Positions 42,355-53,433 of a stretch of 64,000 nucleotides of DNA are shown here, in pieces. The DNA comes from Costus lasius. Taxonomy: Eukaryota > Streptophyta > Magnoliopsida > Zingiberales > Costaceae. Position 1 is the stretch's first letter; every line of letters begins with the position of its first letter. The notes below the pieces were generated by a model. The model did not search any database and had not been told where the DNA came from. It worked only from the letters and a program-made list of their open reading frames with translations. The stretch lies in NCBI GenBank assembly GCA_027563935.2, contig CM050446.2:123830499-123894498 (forward strand). The letters run 5' to 3'. A program made the position numbers and the translations under genes.

Positions 42355-43881
42355 TGATGAGTTACATTTACATCATATTTTTGTCTATATTTTAGATCAT
42401 ATTTTGAGCTTAATTGCATGATTTTATGCTAATTTTGGTATTTTTACTTCACTTGTCATAGAATCTTCACTTTTCTTGGTTTTTATAAGAATGTAGGCAA
42501 AATAACATAAAAATGATGGATTTTGAGAGTTTTGAGCCCATAGCATGGTTCCCAAGGAAAATATGAGGTAGCACGTCAAATTTGGGACGAAATGGAGGCC
42601 AAACGCAATATTCACGGTTGCACCCGTGAATCCTTCATCGGCCGCAAATATCACCCAAAAATGATGGATTTTATGAGTTTTGAGGTCATGACATGATTTG
42701 TGATGAAAAGACGAAGTTGTACATCAAATTTGAGCCAAATCGGAGGTCGAACGCAACTTTCACACCCTAGGCTGTGAATATACTCATGAGCTATGAAAAC
42801 ACTACTGTACAAAAATGCACATTTACACTCTAGGCCGTAAATAGTTCACCACCCGTGAAAATGTCCGCCCCTTCACGTTTTTCACTCAATTCAACCCCGA
42901 ATCAAACCGGAATTGAACCAAACTTTGTAGAAACCATCCTACATGGGTTCTAGACCAATTAAACTATAAAAGGAAGGATTTTGGAGGGTTTAAGGCGGCT
43001 TCTACGCACGAACACGAACAGAGGCAGCGACTAGGGCAAAAATTGATTTCTAGGTAGAATTTCGGCGAAAGATCACGCAAAGGAGAGATTTGATCACTTC
43101 ATCTTCATCTCCAGATCAAGGGGAAGAGTTCTAATTACTATCCTATTATCTTTTTGTATTATTTTTGAGAGATTATGTTGCGTTCATCATTATACATGTT
43201 GTTTTCTATAAACATGAACGTGTAAACATATTTTTGGGATTTGGGGTGTAACCTGTTGATGTTTTATGGACTAAACTTATTGTTTAAATTTTTGTTATGA
43301 ATTTTATTGAGTTGAATTGATTAGAAGTGTGTTATTTACGTGATTTACTCTGATCAAGTAATTTTATGTCTTAGACGTTGCGAGAAGGACTGGGAGGTGA
43401 ATCGCAACGTCGGAACTATTCTTTTCAAACCTACGAATCCGATCATAGGAGTAGTTTGGATTCGTTTGAAGGATTTACATGATTTTTCACAGAACTTAAA
43501 GGATCTAATTGCATTAATTGTCACGAGAGTAAGGAATTAACGTAATTAGGTACTGGATTACGCTTCGGGAGGAGGTAATCTGTACATTAGGAAAAATTTC
43601 TTTTAACGATTTAATTTTTTATTTAAAGGTTTATTTTTATTAAATTCATAATCATTAATGTGGTGAAATCCTGAATCTTGATTTTATCCAAATTGATTTT
43701 TACCCAAAACACTAAATCTCTTTCTTTTTATTTGTACTTAGAAGTTTCCAAAACAAAAACCACACTTTGAATAGTCTAGATATAGATCAATCGTGTAGTC
43801 GGTACTTGACTGCCTGATCCTCGTTGGGAATAATATCTTATTTTATTACTTTGATAAATCCGTGCACTTGCGGATGCATCA
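42355..43881 (+). repeat. 5' LTR of element A
   Basis: 1527 bp, TG...CA. It carries palindromic CACGG..CCGTG clusters at about 42610-42870. It is highly similar to 47379-48623. Confidence 0.9.
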
Positions 43882-44139
43882 AGTTTTTAGTGCCGTTGTC
43901 GGGGATCAGGCCAACCAATATCGATTTAATCGTGAGATTTATAAACTAGACATTTTTTTATCTTATTTTTGTTTTTACTTTTTTTTTGTTTCTATTTATT
44001 TTTCGCATACTCTTTCTTTATAGTTAGTGTATTCTATTTGTCTCTTTTTGGATTAACAGGTTGTATGAACAGGAGAACTTTTGTAATTCCTGTTTTACAT
44101 TATATATTTCTGAATTTTATTGCATAAATTGAAAATATA

Positions 44140-44508
44140 ATGTTTAACCAATGTCAATGGTCAAATGAGAGGTATGTGCCACCGACAGTGACAAGAGAAT
44201 ATGGTACAGATGCATTTCAATCACTTGCAACAAAGGTAAATTCCTTTACTCAACATACTAATTATTTAAGCATGCAATATTCTAAGTTGAAATATGTTAT
44301 TTGTGATATTTGTGGATATCATGGGCATCATTATACTAAATGTCAATCAGGGATTCCTTCATGCTTTGACTCATGCCCTAGTACTCACAATCCAGGTTGG
44401 GAGAACCATCAAAACGATATAGAGGAAGAAATCTATGATGAATCTAAGAATTTTTCAGGGTTGGAAAAATTACTGATAGATTATGATTTTCCTTCTTTAA
44501 ATTTTTAA
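44140..44508 (+). CDS. Element A gag C-terminal part with CCHC knuckle
   Basis: A 122-codon frame begins MFNQCQWSNERYVPPTV and contains CDICGYHGHHYTKC, a C-x2-C-x4-H-x4-C knuckle, at residues ~72-85. It parallels frames in element B (CKVCGVTGHDSADC) and element C (CDICRCFDHYTSDC), so this is the nucleocapsid part of an Athila/Tat gag whose N-terminal core has been lost. The tail is acidic. Confidence 0.7.
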   Translation: MFNQCQWSNERYVPPTVTREYGTDAFQSLATKVNSFTQHTNYLSMQYSKLKYVICDICGYHGHHYTKCQSGIPSCFDSCPSTHNPGWENHQNDIEEEIYDESKNFSGLEKLLIDYDFPSLNF

Positions 44509-44574
44509 GATTTTGAAAATTTTAGCCCTTCCTCAATACTTTACTAGCCATCTAGTCCCCTCTCACATAACATA

Positions 44575-45210
44575 GTGTCTTGCAACACAAATATTTGGGA
44601 CAAGTTTGAAGAAAAATTTGAACTTTTAGAGTCTTGTGAGAAGAAAGATGAATTTATGGATCCTCAAGTAAGAACTAGCGAGATAGATTGGGATGAATTT
44701 GATAGTGTTAGAATGAAATACCCCATTAAAGAGAAAGAAATTGAGGAGGAAGATGAGAAAGAGGATCCTATGTATATTCTACCACGAGCACCATATAAAT
44801 CATCAATGCCTTTTAACCAGAAAAATCCATTAGGAACTTGCATGATAGATGATGAAGTGGATAATGATAATGAGGTAGCTGAAATATTATTTGATTCAAA
44901 TCCAACCAAATCCAATGTGAAATTTGAAAATTTCTTGAGAAATTTAAGGCATGAATTTTTTGATCTTAATTTCTGTTTTCTTCCTATTGCTAATATAAAT
45001 TTAAAAGGAAAATGCATGATATTACTCTTGGATAAATACAGAAAAATTATTAAGTATTATTCTTTGCATAACTTTAACTTTTTATTTTTGCATGCCTGTA
45101 TTGACCACTGCGACATAGATCCACTTATTTCACTGGAAATATACTTTGATGGGCACACTCTTGAGACGAAGAAAAAGAAGAAGATAATATGCTCTCTACT
45201 ATGGCACTGA
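44575..45210 (+). CDS. Element A ORF with DKYRKII box, unknown function
   Basis: A 211-codon acidic frame (EKEIEEEDEKEDP) contains MILLLDKYRKIIKYYSLHNF near residue 145 and ends KKKKKIICSLLWH. The box and the closing region recur in element C (MILLTDKYRKIIEYPLS...YAIYYGTDPPA). The conserved order knuckle, acidic ORF, DKYRKII box across two elements suggests a real, if non-autonomous, gene. No known domain was recognised. Confidence 0.5.
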   Translation: MSCNTNIWDKFEEKFELLESCEKKDEFMDPQVRTSEIDWDEFDSVRMKYPIKEKEIEEEDEKEDPMYILPRAPYKSSMPFNQKNPLGTCMIDDEVDNDNEVAEILFDSNPTKSNVKFENFLRNLRHEFFDLNFCFLPIANINLKGKCMILLLDKYRKIIKYYSLHNFNFLFLHACIDHCDIDPLISLEIYFDGHTLETKKKKKIICSLLWH

Positions 45211-45459
45211 TTCACCAACTCCACCATGACATGAAGCTATGGTCGAGCTAAAGACCTTAAACAAGCGCTTTTTTAGAGGCAACCTAAGAGTTTTTTTTGA
45301 GTTTTATTCACTTTAGTATTTTCAGTTTTAGTTTTTTTGTTTTCTTAGAATTTTTAGAGACTTTGAACAGCATGATTTGATAAACTTTTATATATGAAAA
45401 TCTTCTAAATCTGTTGTTTTACGTGCAGGAATTTTTTATAAATTTTTTGGAAATTATTT

Positions 45460-45612
45460 CGTGAAGAATAGAGGGTTTACGAGAGTTTCACAGTCACAGC
45501 CGTGAATCCATCACGGACCATGAAGTTTCATTTTGCAAAAGGAATCTAAGTCACAGAAATATTCACGGCCACAGCCGTGAATGGCTCACGGACCATGAAA
45601 ACCTGATATCCC
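45460..45612. repeat. Palindrome cluster in element A interior
   Basis: Contains CACAGTCACAGCCGTGAATC, ATTCACGGCCACAGCCGTGA and ATCACGGACCATGAA-type pieces; ATTCACGGC/GCCGTGAAT arms pair around CACA. Same kind of text as in the LTR at 42610-42870. Confidence 0.75.
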
Positions 45613-47378
45613 GTTGATTCTCTCTACCTCAGGCAACAAATCTTTGTTCCCAACCTTCCTTCATCACTGGCGATGCTTTCCATTGATCCTCCGATGAGAT
45701 TTCGGCCGGAATTTCTCAGAAATTGCCGGACGACCTCAGGAACACGACTTCGCCGCCGGCGCTCAATTCCAGCCTAATTTCTTCACGATTTTGACAAATC
45801 TTTGCTCCGCTTTAGTCTTTTTACTTCTCTATCGGATTGTCAGGATTTTGTTTCAATTTTGAAACTGGTTTTCATTAATTTACAGGGATTTCTTCTAACT
45901 TTTGGATGAGTTCCTTCTTGCTGCTACTATTCATTCGAGTTTTTGAGTGAAAATTTTGTAAATTTGTGTATTCTACAAAATCATGGCTCCGAAAAAAAAA
46001 ACGATAAGAACTGGAGCATATGGGGCCATTAGAAAACAATTGGAAGACCAAGACTCTATACTCCACGATATCTGAGCTACTACACCTGAGTTACCAGATT
46101 TACTAGCTACTACACCGAAACTAATTGATATTCTTTGTGAGTATTTTATTGTTTTATTTTTTTTCTATTATATACATCGAGGACGATGCATATTTTTCTT
46201 TGTGGGATGATGCATGTTTGGTTTTCATTGATAATTGTGGATTAAATAATATAGTATATGAAACAATTTAAGTCTAGGGTGTCTTCATGTATTTTGATTG
46301 TATTCAAGCTTTATAAGTATGTATTTTGAATGTTTATGATTTTTAAAGATATACAAGTTTGTTTTATCCTTAATTTTAGACTTAGAAAACATTTTGAGTA
46401 ATTGATTTGATAACTTAGAAAATTTTTGAAATTTCATGCAGACTTAAATTGTTGAGTAAATTCAATTCTAGTATGGATAAAGTGCATATGTGAATTGTTA
46501 TATGTTCATTTGACACGTGCATAATATCCTGTTACTTGAAGTTTAATTTATCTATTTTTGCTTAATGGGAATTTTTATGAATTGAAAATTGGTGATATAT
46601 CTTTAATTTGAGATTTGCTCCAACTCCTCTAGTTGAGTGATCTGAGGTCATGAGTTGTATTATACCACAAGTTGGTATATATTAAATCTGTTGCGATCAA
46701 GTATCGATAATGATTTAAATATCATGCCACAGACCGGTTTTCTCTAGAAATAAAAAAAAGAGAGGTAAGAAAAAAAAGAGTAAAAAAAATGATAAAAGAC
46801 TCTTCTACTTGGCACTGCGAAAAAGTGGCAGTGGTACCGAAAACATGAGTTGAAGTCTAATAGAAAAAAGAGAGAATAAAATTGGAGAAAAAGAGAAAGC
46901 TGTAGGTTATGTGGACAACTCCACTGACCCTATGATTAAGACTATGAGTTAAATTATACTGCTCTATGGTATACTTTAAACAATGTTATGATGCTAACAG
47001 TAAAGGGCATATAACTGTTTAAAGACCAAATTGCTTTAAAAATCTCTTATTTTTAACACCACCGAAATTCTTGAAATAAATTTTTGTCAATTGAGTAAGA
47101 TGGATTTATTAATCTGAAGTTATTTGATATTTAGTATGTGAAGGATGAACATTATGACATGAATTGTGAATTTTATCTTTCTTGGATTGTAACCTCTTGA
47201 CAGTTTTTCTCTATTATGATTTTTCTTAAATTACTTGAGTTTGAAAGATTGATTTCTTAATTTATGGACTAAGAATGTTAGTAGGGGCATAAATAGATGA
47301 GTGTTCCTTATCTTTACATTCTCCATACATATCAGAATATTGCTTGAGGACAAGCAAAATTTTAAGTTTAGGGTATTC
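45613..47378 (+). other. Element A 3' internal region, no ORF
   Basis: Non-coding, with a purine-rich part at 46745-46905 (AAAAAGAGAGG runs) and a polypurine tract before the 3' LTR. No integrase or envelope-like frame. Confidence 0.5.
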
Positions 47379-48623
47379 TGATGAGTTGCATTTACATCAT
47401 ATTTTTGCCTATATTTTAGATCATATTTTGAGCTTAATTGCATGATTTTATGCTAATTTTGGTATTTTTACTTCACTTGGCATATAATCTTCACTTTTCT
47501 TGGTTTTTATAAAAATATAGGTAAAATGACATAAAAATGATGGATTATGAGAGTTTTGAGCCCATAGCATGGTTCCCAAGGAAAATAGGAGGTCACACGT
47601 CAAATTTGGGACGAAATGGAGGCCAAATGCAATATTCACGGTTGCACTCGTGAATCCTTCATCGGCCGTGAATATCACCCAAAAACGATGGATTTTATGA
47701 GTTTTGAGGTCATGATATGATTCGTGATAAAAAAGACGAGGTTGTACGTCAAATTTGAGCCAAATCGGAGGTCAAACGGAGGTCGAATACAACTTTCACA
47801 CCCTAGGCCGTGAATATATTCATGGGCTATGAAAACAGTACTGTACAGAAATGCATATTTACACCCTAGGCCGTAAACAGTTCACCACTCGTGAAAATGT
47901 CTGCCCCTTCACGTTTTTCACTCGATTCAACCCCGAATCAAACCGGAATTGAACCAAACTTTGCAGAAACCTTCCTAGATGGGTTCTAGACCAATTAAAC
48001 TATAAAAGGAAGGATTTTGGAGGGTTTAAGGGGGCTTCTATGCACGAACATGAACAGAGGCGGTGGCTAGGGCGAAAATTGATTTCTAGGCAGAATTCCG
48101 GCGAAAGATCACGCAAAGGAGGGATTTGATCATTCATCTTTATCTCCAGATCAAGGGGAAGAGTTCTAATTACTATCCTAGTATCTTTTTGTATTATTTT
48201 TGAGAGATTATGTTGCGTTCATCATTATAAATGCTATTTTCTATAAACATGAACGTGTAAACATATTTTTGGGATTTGGGGTGTAACCTGTTGATGTTTT
48301 ATGGACTAAACTTATTGTTTAAATCTTTGTTATGAATTTTATTGAGTTGATTTGATTAGAAGTGTGTTATTTACATGATTTACTCTGATCAAGTAATTTT
48401 ATGTCTTAGACGTTGCGAGAAGGACCGGGAGGTGATTCGTAACGTCGGAACTATTCTTTTCAAACCTACGAATCCGATCACGGGAGTAGTTCAGATTCAT
48501 TTGAAGGATTTATATGATTTTTCACAGAACTTAAAGGATCTAATTACATTAATTGTCACGAGAGTAGGGAATTAACGTAATTAGGTACCGGATTACACTT
48601 TGGGAGGAGGTAATCTGTACATT

Positions 48624-48977
48624 GTGATGTTCATTGAGGACCTCTTCTTCCAACTCCCATGCCGGTCCTCCAACACTAAAGTCAAGTCATTGCTTCCATC
48701 GTCGACGGAGCTATGTTTGCCACTGCTCCTCCCCCTCCACTCCTAACAGCTGCTCTCATGGCCGCTACTCTTGCGCCCGCTTTGCCTGGGGAGATCTATT
48801 GTTGCTCCTCCGTGGGGAATTCGACTGGGTGTCTGAATCATCGTCATCTAATGATGAGAGCGATCTATAGATATAATTTTACTTTGATATATTTGATATA
48901 TTCTGGCATTGTCATTATGGTTCTTATAGTTACATCGACATATTTGTATGTTTGCACGATAATATCCTTAGAGACAG

Positions 48978-49029
<52 letters not shown>

Positions 49030-49142
49030 GTAATAGTAATAGTATTAGTATTATTAATATTAGTATTAGTCTTATTAATAACAATAATAATAATTATTAT
49101 TATTATTATCATTAGTATTAGTATTATTATTATCATCATCAA

Positions 49143-49180
<38 letters not shown>

Positions 49181-49641
49181 CTAATGACTAGTTTATCTCA
49201 TAATAGTTAGAGAGGATATAAGTTTTAGGTTTTAAATAAAAGATATTTGTCAAATAATGTTTTCATATTCTAATCACAAGTATTCGCATTTATGATAACT
49301 TCTTTTTAAGATATAATTATTTAATTATGGAAAAAATATGTATCTTGTACTAATAGTTAGTTAATCTCATAGAAATTAAATAATCTAAAATTTTAAGAAT
49401 TTAATTGTAAAAATAGTATTAATAATTTATTCATGTTCTGATCCCAAATATCTAGATTTTTAATAACTTTTATTTAGGGTATAATTTAGTTATGATAGAA
49501 ACTTAATTTGAACTTGTGATCCAATAAAGTTACATGAAAAATTAAAGTTACAGAGTGTTCCGTATAAGAATTAAATTGCTGTGTAATTATCTTTTAATGT
49601 TATATAGTGGTGAACTGAAAGTGCTACGAGAAAGAAACTGT
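48624..49641. other. Foreign ~1-kb segment inside the 3' LTR
   Basis: It replaces ~208 bp of LTR. The first ~250 bp are GC-rich (CTCCCATGCCGGTCCTCC, CGTCGACGGAGC), the middle is (TTA)n microsatellite and the rest is AT-rich. No inverted termini or gene were recognised. Confidence 0.55.
48979..49176. repeat. (TTA)n microsatellite, compound
   Basis: Long TTA runs at 48979-49028 and 49145-49176, with degenerate TTA/ATA/GTA repeats between. Open frames of poly-Tyr, poly-Leu or poly-Asn across it are artefacts. Confidence 0.95.
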
Positions 49642-49724
49642 CGGTATTTGACCGCCTGATTTTTTATAGGGAACGATATTTTATTTTCTTATTTTGATAA
49701 ATTCGTACACTTGCAAATGCATCA

Positions 49725-50381
49725 AGCAGCGCGGTCGGAGCTTTACGAGAGACCCGCGCACCGGATCATAGATGACACCGAGAAGGTGCTCGACAAGGCG
49801 CTGGCCCTAGTGGACAAGGGCCGCGCGCATGGCACAATCCACTGGCTCTTCACCATCATCCCCGCGGGATGTCGACCCAACTGGACAACTCCATTGGTGA
49901 TGTCTCCTAGCTGATCCGCGTCTCATCGTGGATCAGCTAGGAGACATACACCTAGGGCTGCCTCCCATCGTGTAAAACGAGTCCATCCTCTTCCTCATCT
50001 GGGAGCAGATTGTGATGCTGCTCACAGGCCCGCTCGAAGCTCGAGCTGACGCCGCCGCCAGTCTCGTCTCTTTTGCTCGCAACAACGAGCGCTATGGCAA
50101 GCTCATCATCGAGGAGGACGGTGTGGGCCCGCTGCTCCAGCTCATTAAGGAGGGCCGCCTCGAGGGCCAGGAGAATGCCGCGCCACGCCATTGGGTTCCT
50201 CGCTCGTGACCCCGAGAGCGTTGAGCAGATGGTCCTCGTCGGCATCTGCTCGACCTTCACTAAGGTCCTCAAGGAGGGCCCGATGAAGGTCCAGGCTATG
50301 GTCGCTTGGGCCGTTTCGGAGCTCGCCGCCAGCCATCCCAAGTGTCAAGATGTCTTTGCCCAGAACAACGTCGAGGACGCA
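49725..50381 (+). pseudogene. ARO-type armadillo protein, 3' part of the split pseudogene
   Basis: It resumes exactly where the 5' part stopped: ARSELYERPAHRIIDDTEKV, then DKALALVDKGRAHG and FTIIPAG. A short deletion shifts the frame to the QLDNSIGDVS block, followed by a palindromic insertion (49901-49946). The frame then returns as HLGLPPIV-stop-NESILFLIWEQ, GPLEARADAAASLVSFARNN and IIEEDGVGPLLQLIKEGRLE, and shifts again near 50180 to IGFLARDPESVEQM, VLKEGPMKVQAMVAWAVSEL and CQDVFAQNNV, where homology ends. Several breaks make it a clear pseudogene. The missing C-terminal repeats suggest truncation. Confidence 0.9.
49901..49946. repeat. 17-bp inverted repeat in the ARO pseudogene
   Basis: TGTCTCCTAGCTGATCC (49901-49917) pairs exactly with GGATCAGCTAGGAGACA (49930-49946) around a 12-nt loop. 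It replaces normal coding sequence after the GDVS block. Confidence 0.9.
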
Positions 50382-51074
50382 GCGTTGATAGTTAAATGGA
50401 TCAGCTTCTAAAAATAACTTTTGTAGCTAATAATAATAATCTATAAACTATGACAAACGCACCCTATGAAGCTTCCTCGCAATTTCCTAAAAATATAACG
50501 GGTATTAACATGATCTAAAATTTTTTTACCCACGATTATCCATTATTAAGTAGGTCAGTTTACTACCCGAAAAGAACTAATCTGGCTCGATCCGGATCGC
50601 CACTCATTTTTAATAAATATATAAAATAAATAATGTATAATGAAATTAATATACCTGACCTGGAACGCCACTCATTTTTAATATTTAAAAGTTAAAAAGG
50701 AACTAAATCTATTTCAATTTTGACTAGTTAAATTGCTTTCTTAATTTGTGAATTCGAACTAGCTATATCTAAATAATTCAAATTACTTTAAAATGTAAAT
50801 AAGTCTGATTCGACAAACAGAAGCACTTACATATAATTGTGGGGCAATATTTTTTAGTGTTACACCGGATTGATAACCATCTCCAATTCTCACAAATGAG
50901 CCGATTAATAAACAGTCTTCTTTATGTCAGTTTCCCGTGATCATTTATTTTTATGTCAAATTACTTCATATGTCATGCTATAATATCCTCTAATAATAGA
51001 ATTAAAAATATCCTAATAATGTGGCTCAACAAGATCTGTAAGAAAAGGTGTCTTCATCAAAATGTAATCTTTCT
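50382..51074. other. AT-rich stretch, no gene
   Basis: Non-coding. CGCCACTCATTTTTAATA occurs twice (50610 and 50670). No other structure seen. Confidence 0.4.
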
Positions 51075-51335
51075 TTGTAATTTGATCAGAATAGTTTCAC
51101 AGCTACGTAAACAACTGTAGTCAATATATTTAACACATTAAAATGTATTTCATTGTATATAAACAACTCGATTCATATAAACTAAATATGACATTTTTGA
51201 TGTTTCACTTTACACCATAAAAGCAACCCTACAAAATTCATATACACTTGATGGTCATTGTGATTAACTCGCAAATGTTCCTCAAGCAACAGGTCATCTA
51301 CCATTTTCCACAGAGATTTCTTTTCCTTATATATA
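51075..51335 (+). repeat. Dispersed repeat, copy 2 (partner at 1395-1710)
   Basis: Near-identical runs with the first copy in the same orientation, 49.7 kb apart. It ends close to the start of the copia sequence at about 51365. Confidence 0.6.
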
Positions 51336-51438
51336 GAACAAAGGCTAAAATTGACAGCACAATGGAGATGTGGTTTTGCGCCGTCTCAGTGTTCATCTTG
51401 CATAATTATTGTTCTCGCCGTTAGGATCAACCTCAGCT

Positions 51439-51450
51439 CTCATATCACTT
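51439..51450 (-). other. Degenerate copia primer-binding site beyond the 3'-side LTR
   Basis: The minus strand reads TGATATGAGAGC followed by TGAGGTTGATCC, directly after the LTR end, as at a 5' LTR/internal junction. Confidence 0.6.
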
Positions 51451-51456
51451 ACTTGG

Positions 51457-52540
51457 AGAGGCGCAAAAATCCTATTGCTAGTTTTAAAACCAAATAACCA
51501 CTGACAATAATAACACTCAGAAATGACGGCGGAATAAAATATCAAACAACCAAATAAGGAACACCAGGGATTTTTACGTAGAAAATATCCCCAACTTAAG
51601 GAGGAAAAACCACGGGACCTAAGTCCGCTCAAACCTTCCACTAAATCAGTTTAATGAGTATTACAACTCTTCCTAGAACATCTAGGAGAATAACCTCATC
51701 ATCAAGTATAAATTTGGATCTCAGACAATCATCAACATAAAGTTGGAAGCAATACAAGAAGAGGAGAAGAGTTCAGATTTCATAAAGATAATCAGTCCCG
51801 GTTCTGGGCTGACTGCGAGAGATAGAGACCTCAGTTCGACGATCCGACCGTTCAGATGAAGAGCTCTGAGTCACGAACATTCTCCTAAAATTTCAGCCCG
51901 ATCCAACGATGAACTTCTTGCCGGCGGCCGATTTATGCAGACTGCCCTAAGTTCACACCTTGTCACCGAAACTTCTTCTCTCTCTCTCTTTCATGTCTGC
52001 TCTCACGCATGTACTGTGGCATGCACCCATACACTCCATAAAACCTAATGACAACAACACGTGTCAAATATATACTAACGTATCCATGAAAAAGGTGTGT
52101 CCACCATAATCTAGGGTGTGTCCATCATAGCTAAGGTGTATCCACCATAATCTGACATCGTGGACAGTGTGTCCACGATCTTCATGGACAGGAAATCCAC
52201 GATCTTCTGCAGAAAATCCACGATCTTCATGGACAGAAAATTCACGATCTTCGTGGACAGGAAATCCACGATCTTCTGCAGAAAATTCATGATCTTCATG
52301 GACAGGAAATCCATGATCTTCGTGGATAGGAAATCCATGATGACTGCAGTGTGTCCACGATAATTTGGGGTGTGTCCACCATAATCTGGAGGTGTGTCCA
52401 CCATAGCTGAGGTGTGTCCACCATAATCTGACATCGTGGACAGTGTGTCCACGATCTTTTGACATCATCCACGATGGAGCCATTCTCCACATGGGCATAA
52501 GCTAAGCCATCCTCCACATAGGAGGGAAACTCACCCAATA
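51457..52540 (-). repeat. Copia LTR with minisatellites
   Basis: Read on the minus strand it begins TATTGGGTGAGTTTCC after the polypurine tract and ends CGCCTCTCCA before the primer-like site. The first half has two repeat types: 24-bp units (ATCGTGGATTTCCTGTCCAT plus GAAG, with CTGCAGAAG variants) at 52180-52340 and GTGGACACACC units on both sides of them. Confidence 0.7.
52100..52460. repeat. Minisatellite in the copia LTR
   Basis: The core (52180-52345) holds six or more ~24-bp units of GATCTTCATGGACAGGAAAT plus CCAC with CTGCAGAAA variants. It is flanked on both sides by GTGTCCACCATAATCTG/TAGCT units and by CATCGTGGACAGTGTGTCCA on each side. The frames across it are repeat artefacts. Confidence 0.85.
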
Positions 52541-52557
52541 ATCTCTCCCTTTCACCA

Positions 52558-53346
52558 CTATGTGGAGGGATTTGCCATCTTGGCAATCAATCGATAGGTT
52601 TCTAGCTTCTCCCTAACCAGAGCCTTAGTCATCATATCTGAACCATTCTGATCAGTATGGATTTTCTCAAGAGACAATTTCTGGGAATTCAGCACATTTC
52701 TTATCCAATGATATCTGACATCAATGTGCTTTGACTTTGCATGGAATGTGGAGTTCTTAGCAAGGTGAATAGCATTCTGGCTATCACAAAACAGAATATA
52801 AGACTCCTGTTCAAATCCAAGCTCCTCAACATACTTTCTCATCCAAAGTAATTCCTTGCAAGCTTCAGTAGCTGCAATAAATACAACTTCGGTAGTAGAA
52901 AGTGCAATACACTTTTGAAGTCTAGATTGCCAAGTCATGGCTCTTCCACCAAATGTAATTAGGTAATTTGATGTAGATTTACGAGAGTCAACATCTCCAA
53001 CCACATCAGAATCAGTGTACCCAATAAGCAGGGGCTTCTCATTTCCCAAAGTAAGTTTCAAATGGGAAGAACCTCGCAAATATCTTATAATCCACTTAAC
53101 AGCATTCCAATGCTTCTTGCCAGGATTTGAGAGGAATCTGCTAACTGTACCAACAGCATGTGCTATGTTTGGCCTCGTGCAGACCATAACATACATCAAA
53201 CTTCCAACTGCTGAAGCATATGGAACATTCAGCATACTATTCTTCTCTTCCTCAGTGGAAGGACATTGTTGAACACTTAAAGAAAAATGAGCAGTAAGAG
53301 ATGTGCAGACTGCTTTACACTTGTCCATGTTGAACTTTTGAAGCAC
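52558..53346 (-). pseudogene. Copia RNase H region
   Basis: A 262-codon open stretch covers the end of RT and RNase H: YASAVGSLMYVMVCTRPNIA, VKWIIRYLRGSS, GYTDSDVVGDVDSRKSTSNY, the degenerate ALSTTEVVFIAATEA box, LFCDSQNAIHLAKN and HIDVRYHWIRN. It ends just before the polypurine tract. The altered STTE box and upstream frame breaks argue that it is inactive. Confidence 0.9.
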
Positions 53347-53433
53347 TTTCTCAATATAAGCTTCTTGTGAAAGTGTCAGCTTCTTATTGGCTCTATCTCG
53401 GTCTATCCTTATGCCAAGGATTTGCTTTGCTTG

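Larger units (their letters stand above)
42355..49724 (+). mobile_element. Athila/Tat-type LTR element A, pol-less, inside the ARO-like gene
   Basis: The 5' LTR spans 42355-43881 (TGATGAGTTAC...GATGCATCA). A degenerate TGGCGCCGTTGCCGGGG-type primer site follows at about 43887, and the 3' LTR starts at 47379 after a purine-rich AAATTTTAAGTTTAGGG tract. Flanks are GGCAG (42350-42354) and AGCAG (49725-49729), a 5-bp duplication with one mismatch. The 3.5-kb interior codes for a gag C-terminus and one further ORF but no protease, RT or integrase, so it is non-autonomous or deleted. The 3' LTR is interrupted by about 1 kb of unrelated DNA. Confidence 0.85.
47379..49724 (+). repeat. 3' LTR of element A, interrupted
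   Basis: 47379-48623 matches the first 1.24 kb of the 5' LTR closely. It then breaks after CTGTACATT. The last 83 bp of the LTR resume at 49642-49724 (GTCGGTATTTGACCGCCTGA...ATGCATCA) but are visibly more diverged, so they may derive from an older related LTR. Confidence 0.75.

Noticed and set aside
48930..49191. Poly-Tyr, poly-Leu, poly-Ile and poly-Asn frames
   Set aside because: Frames of the (TTA)n microsatellite.
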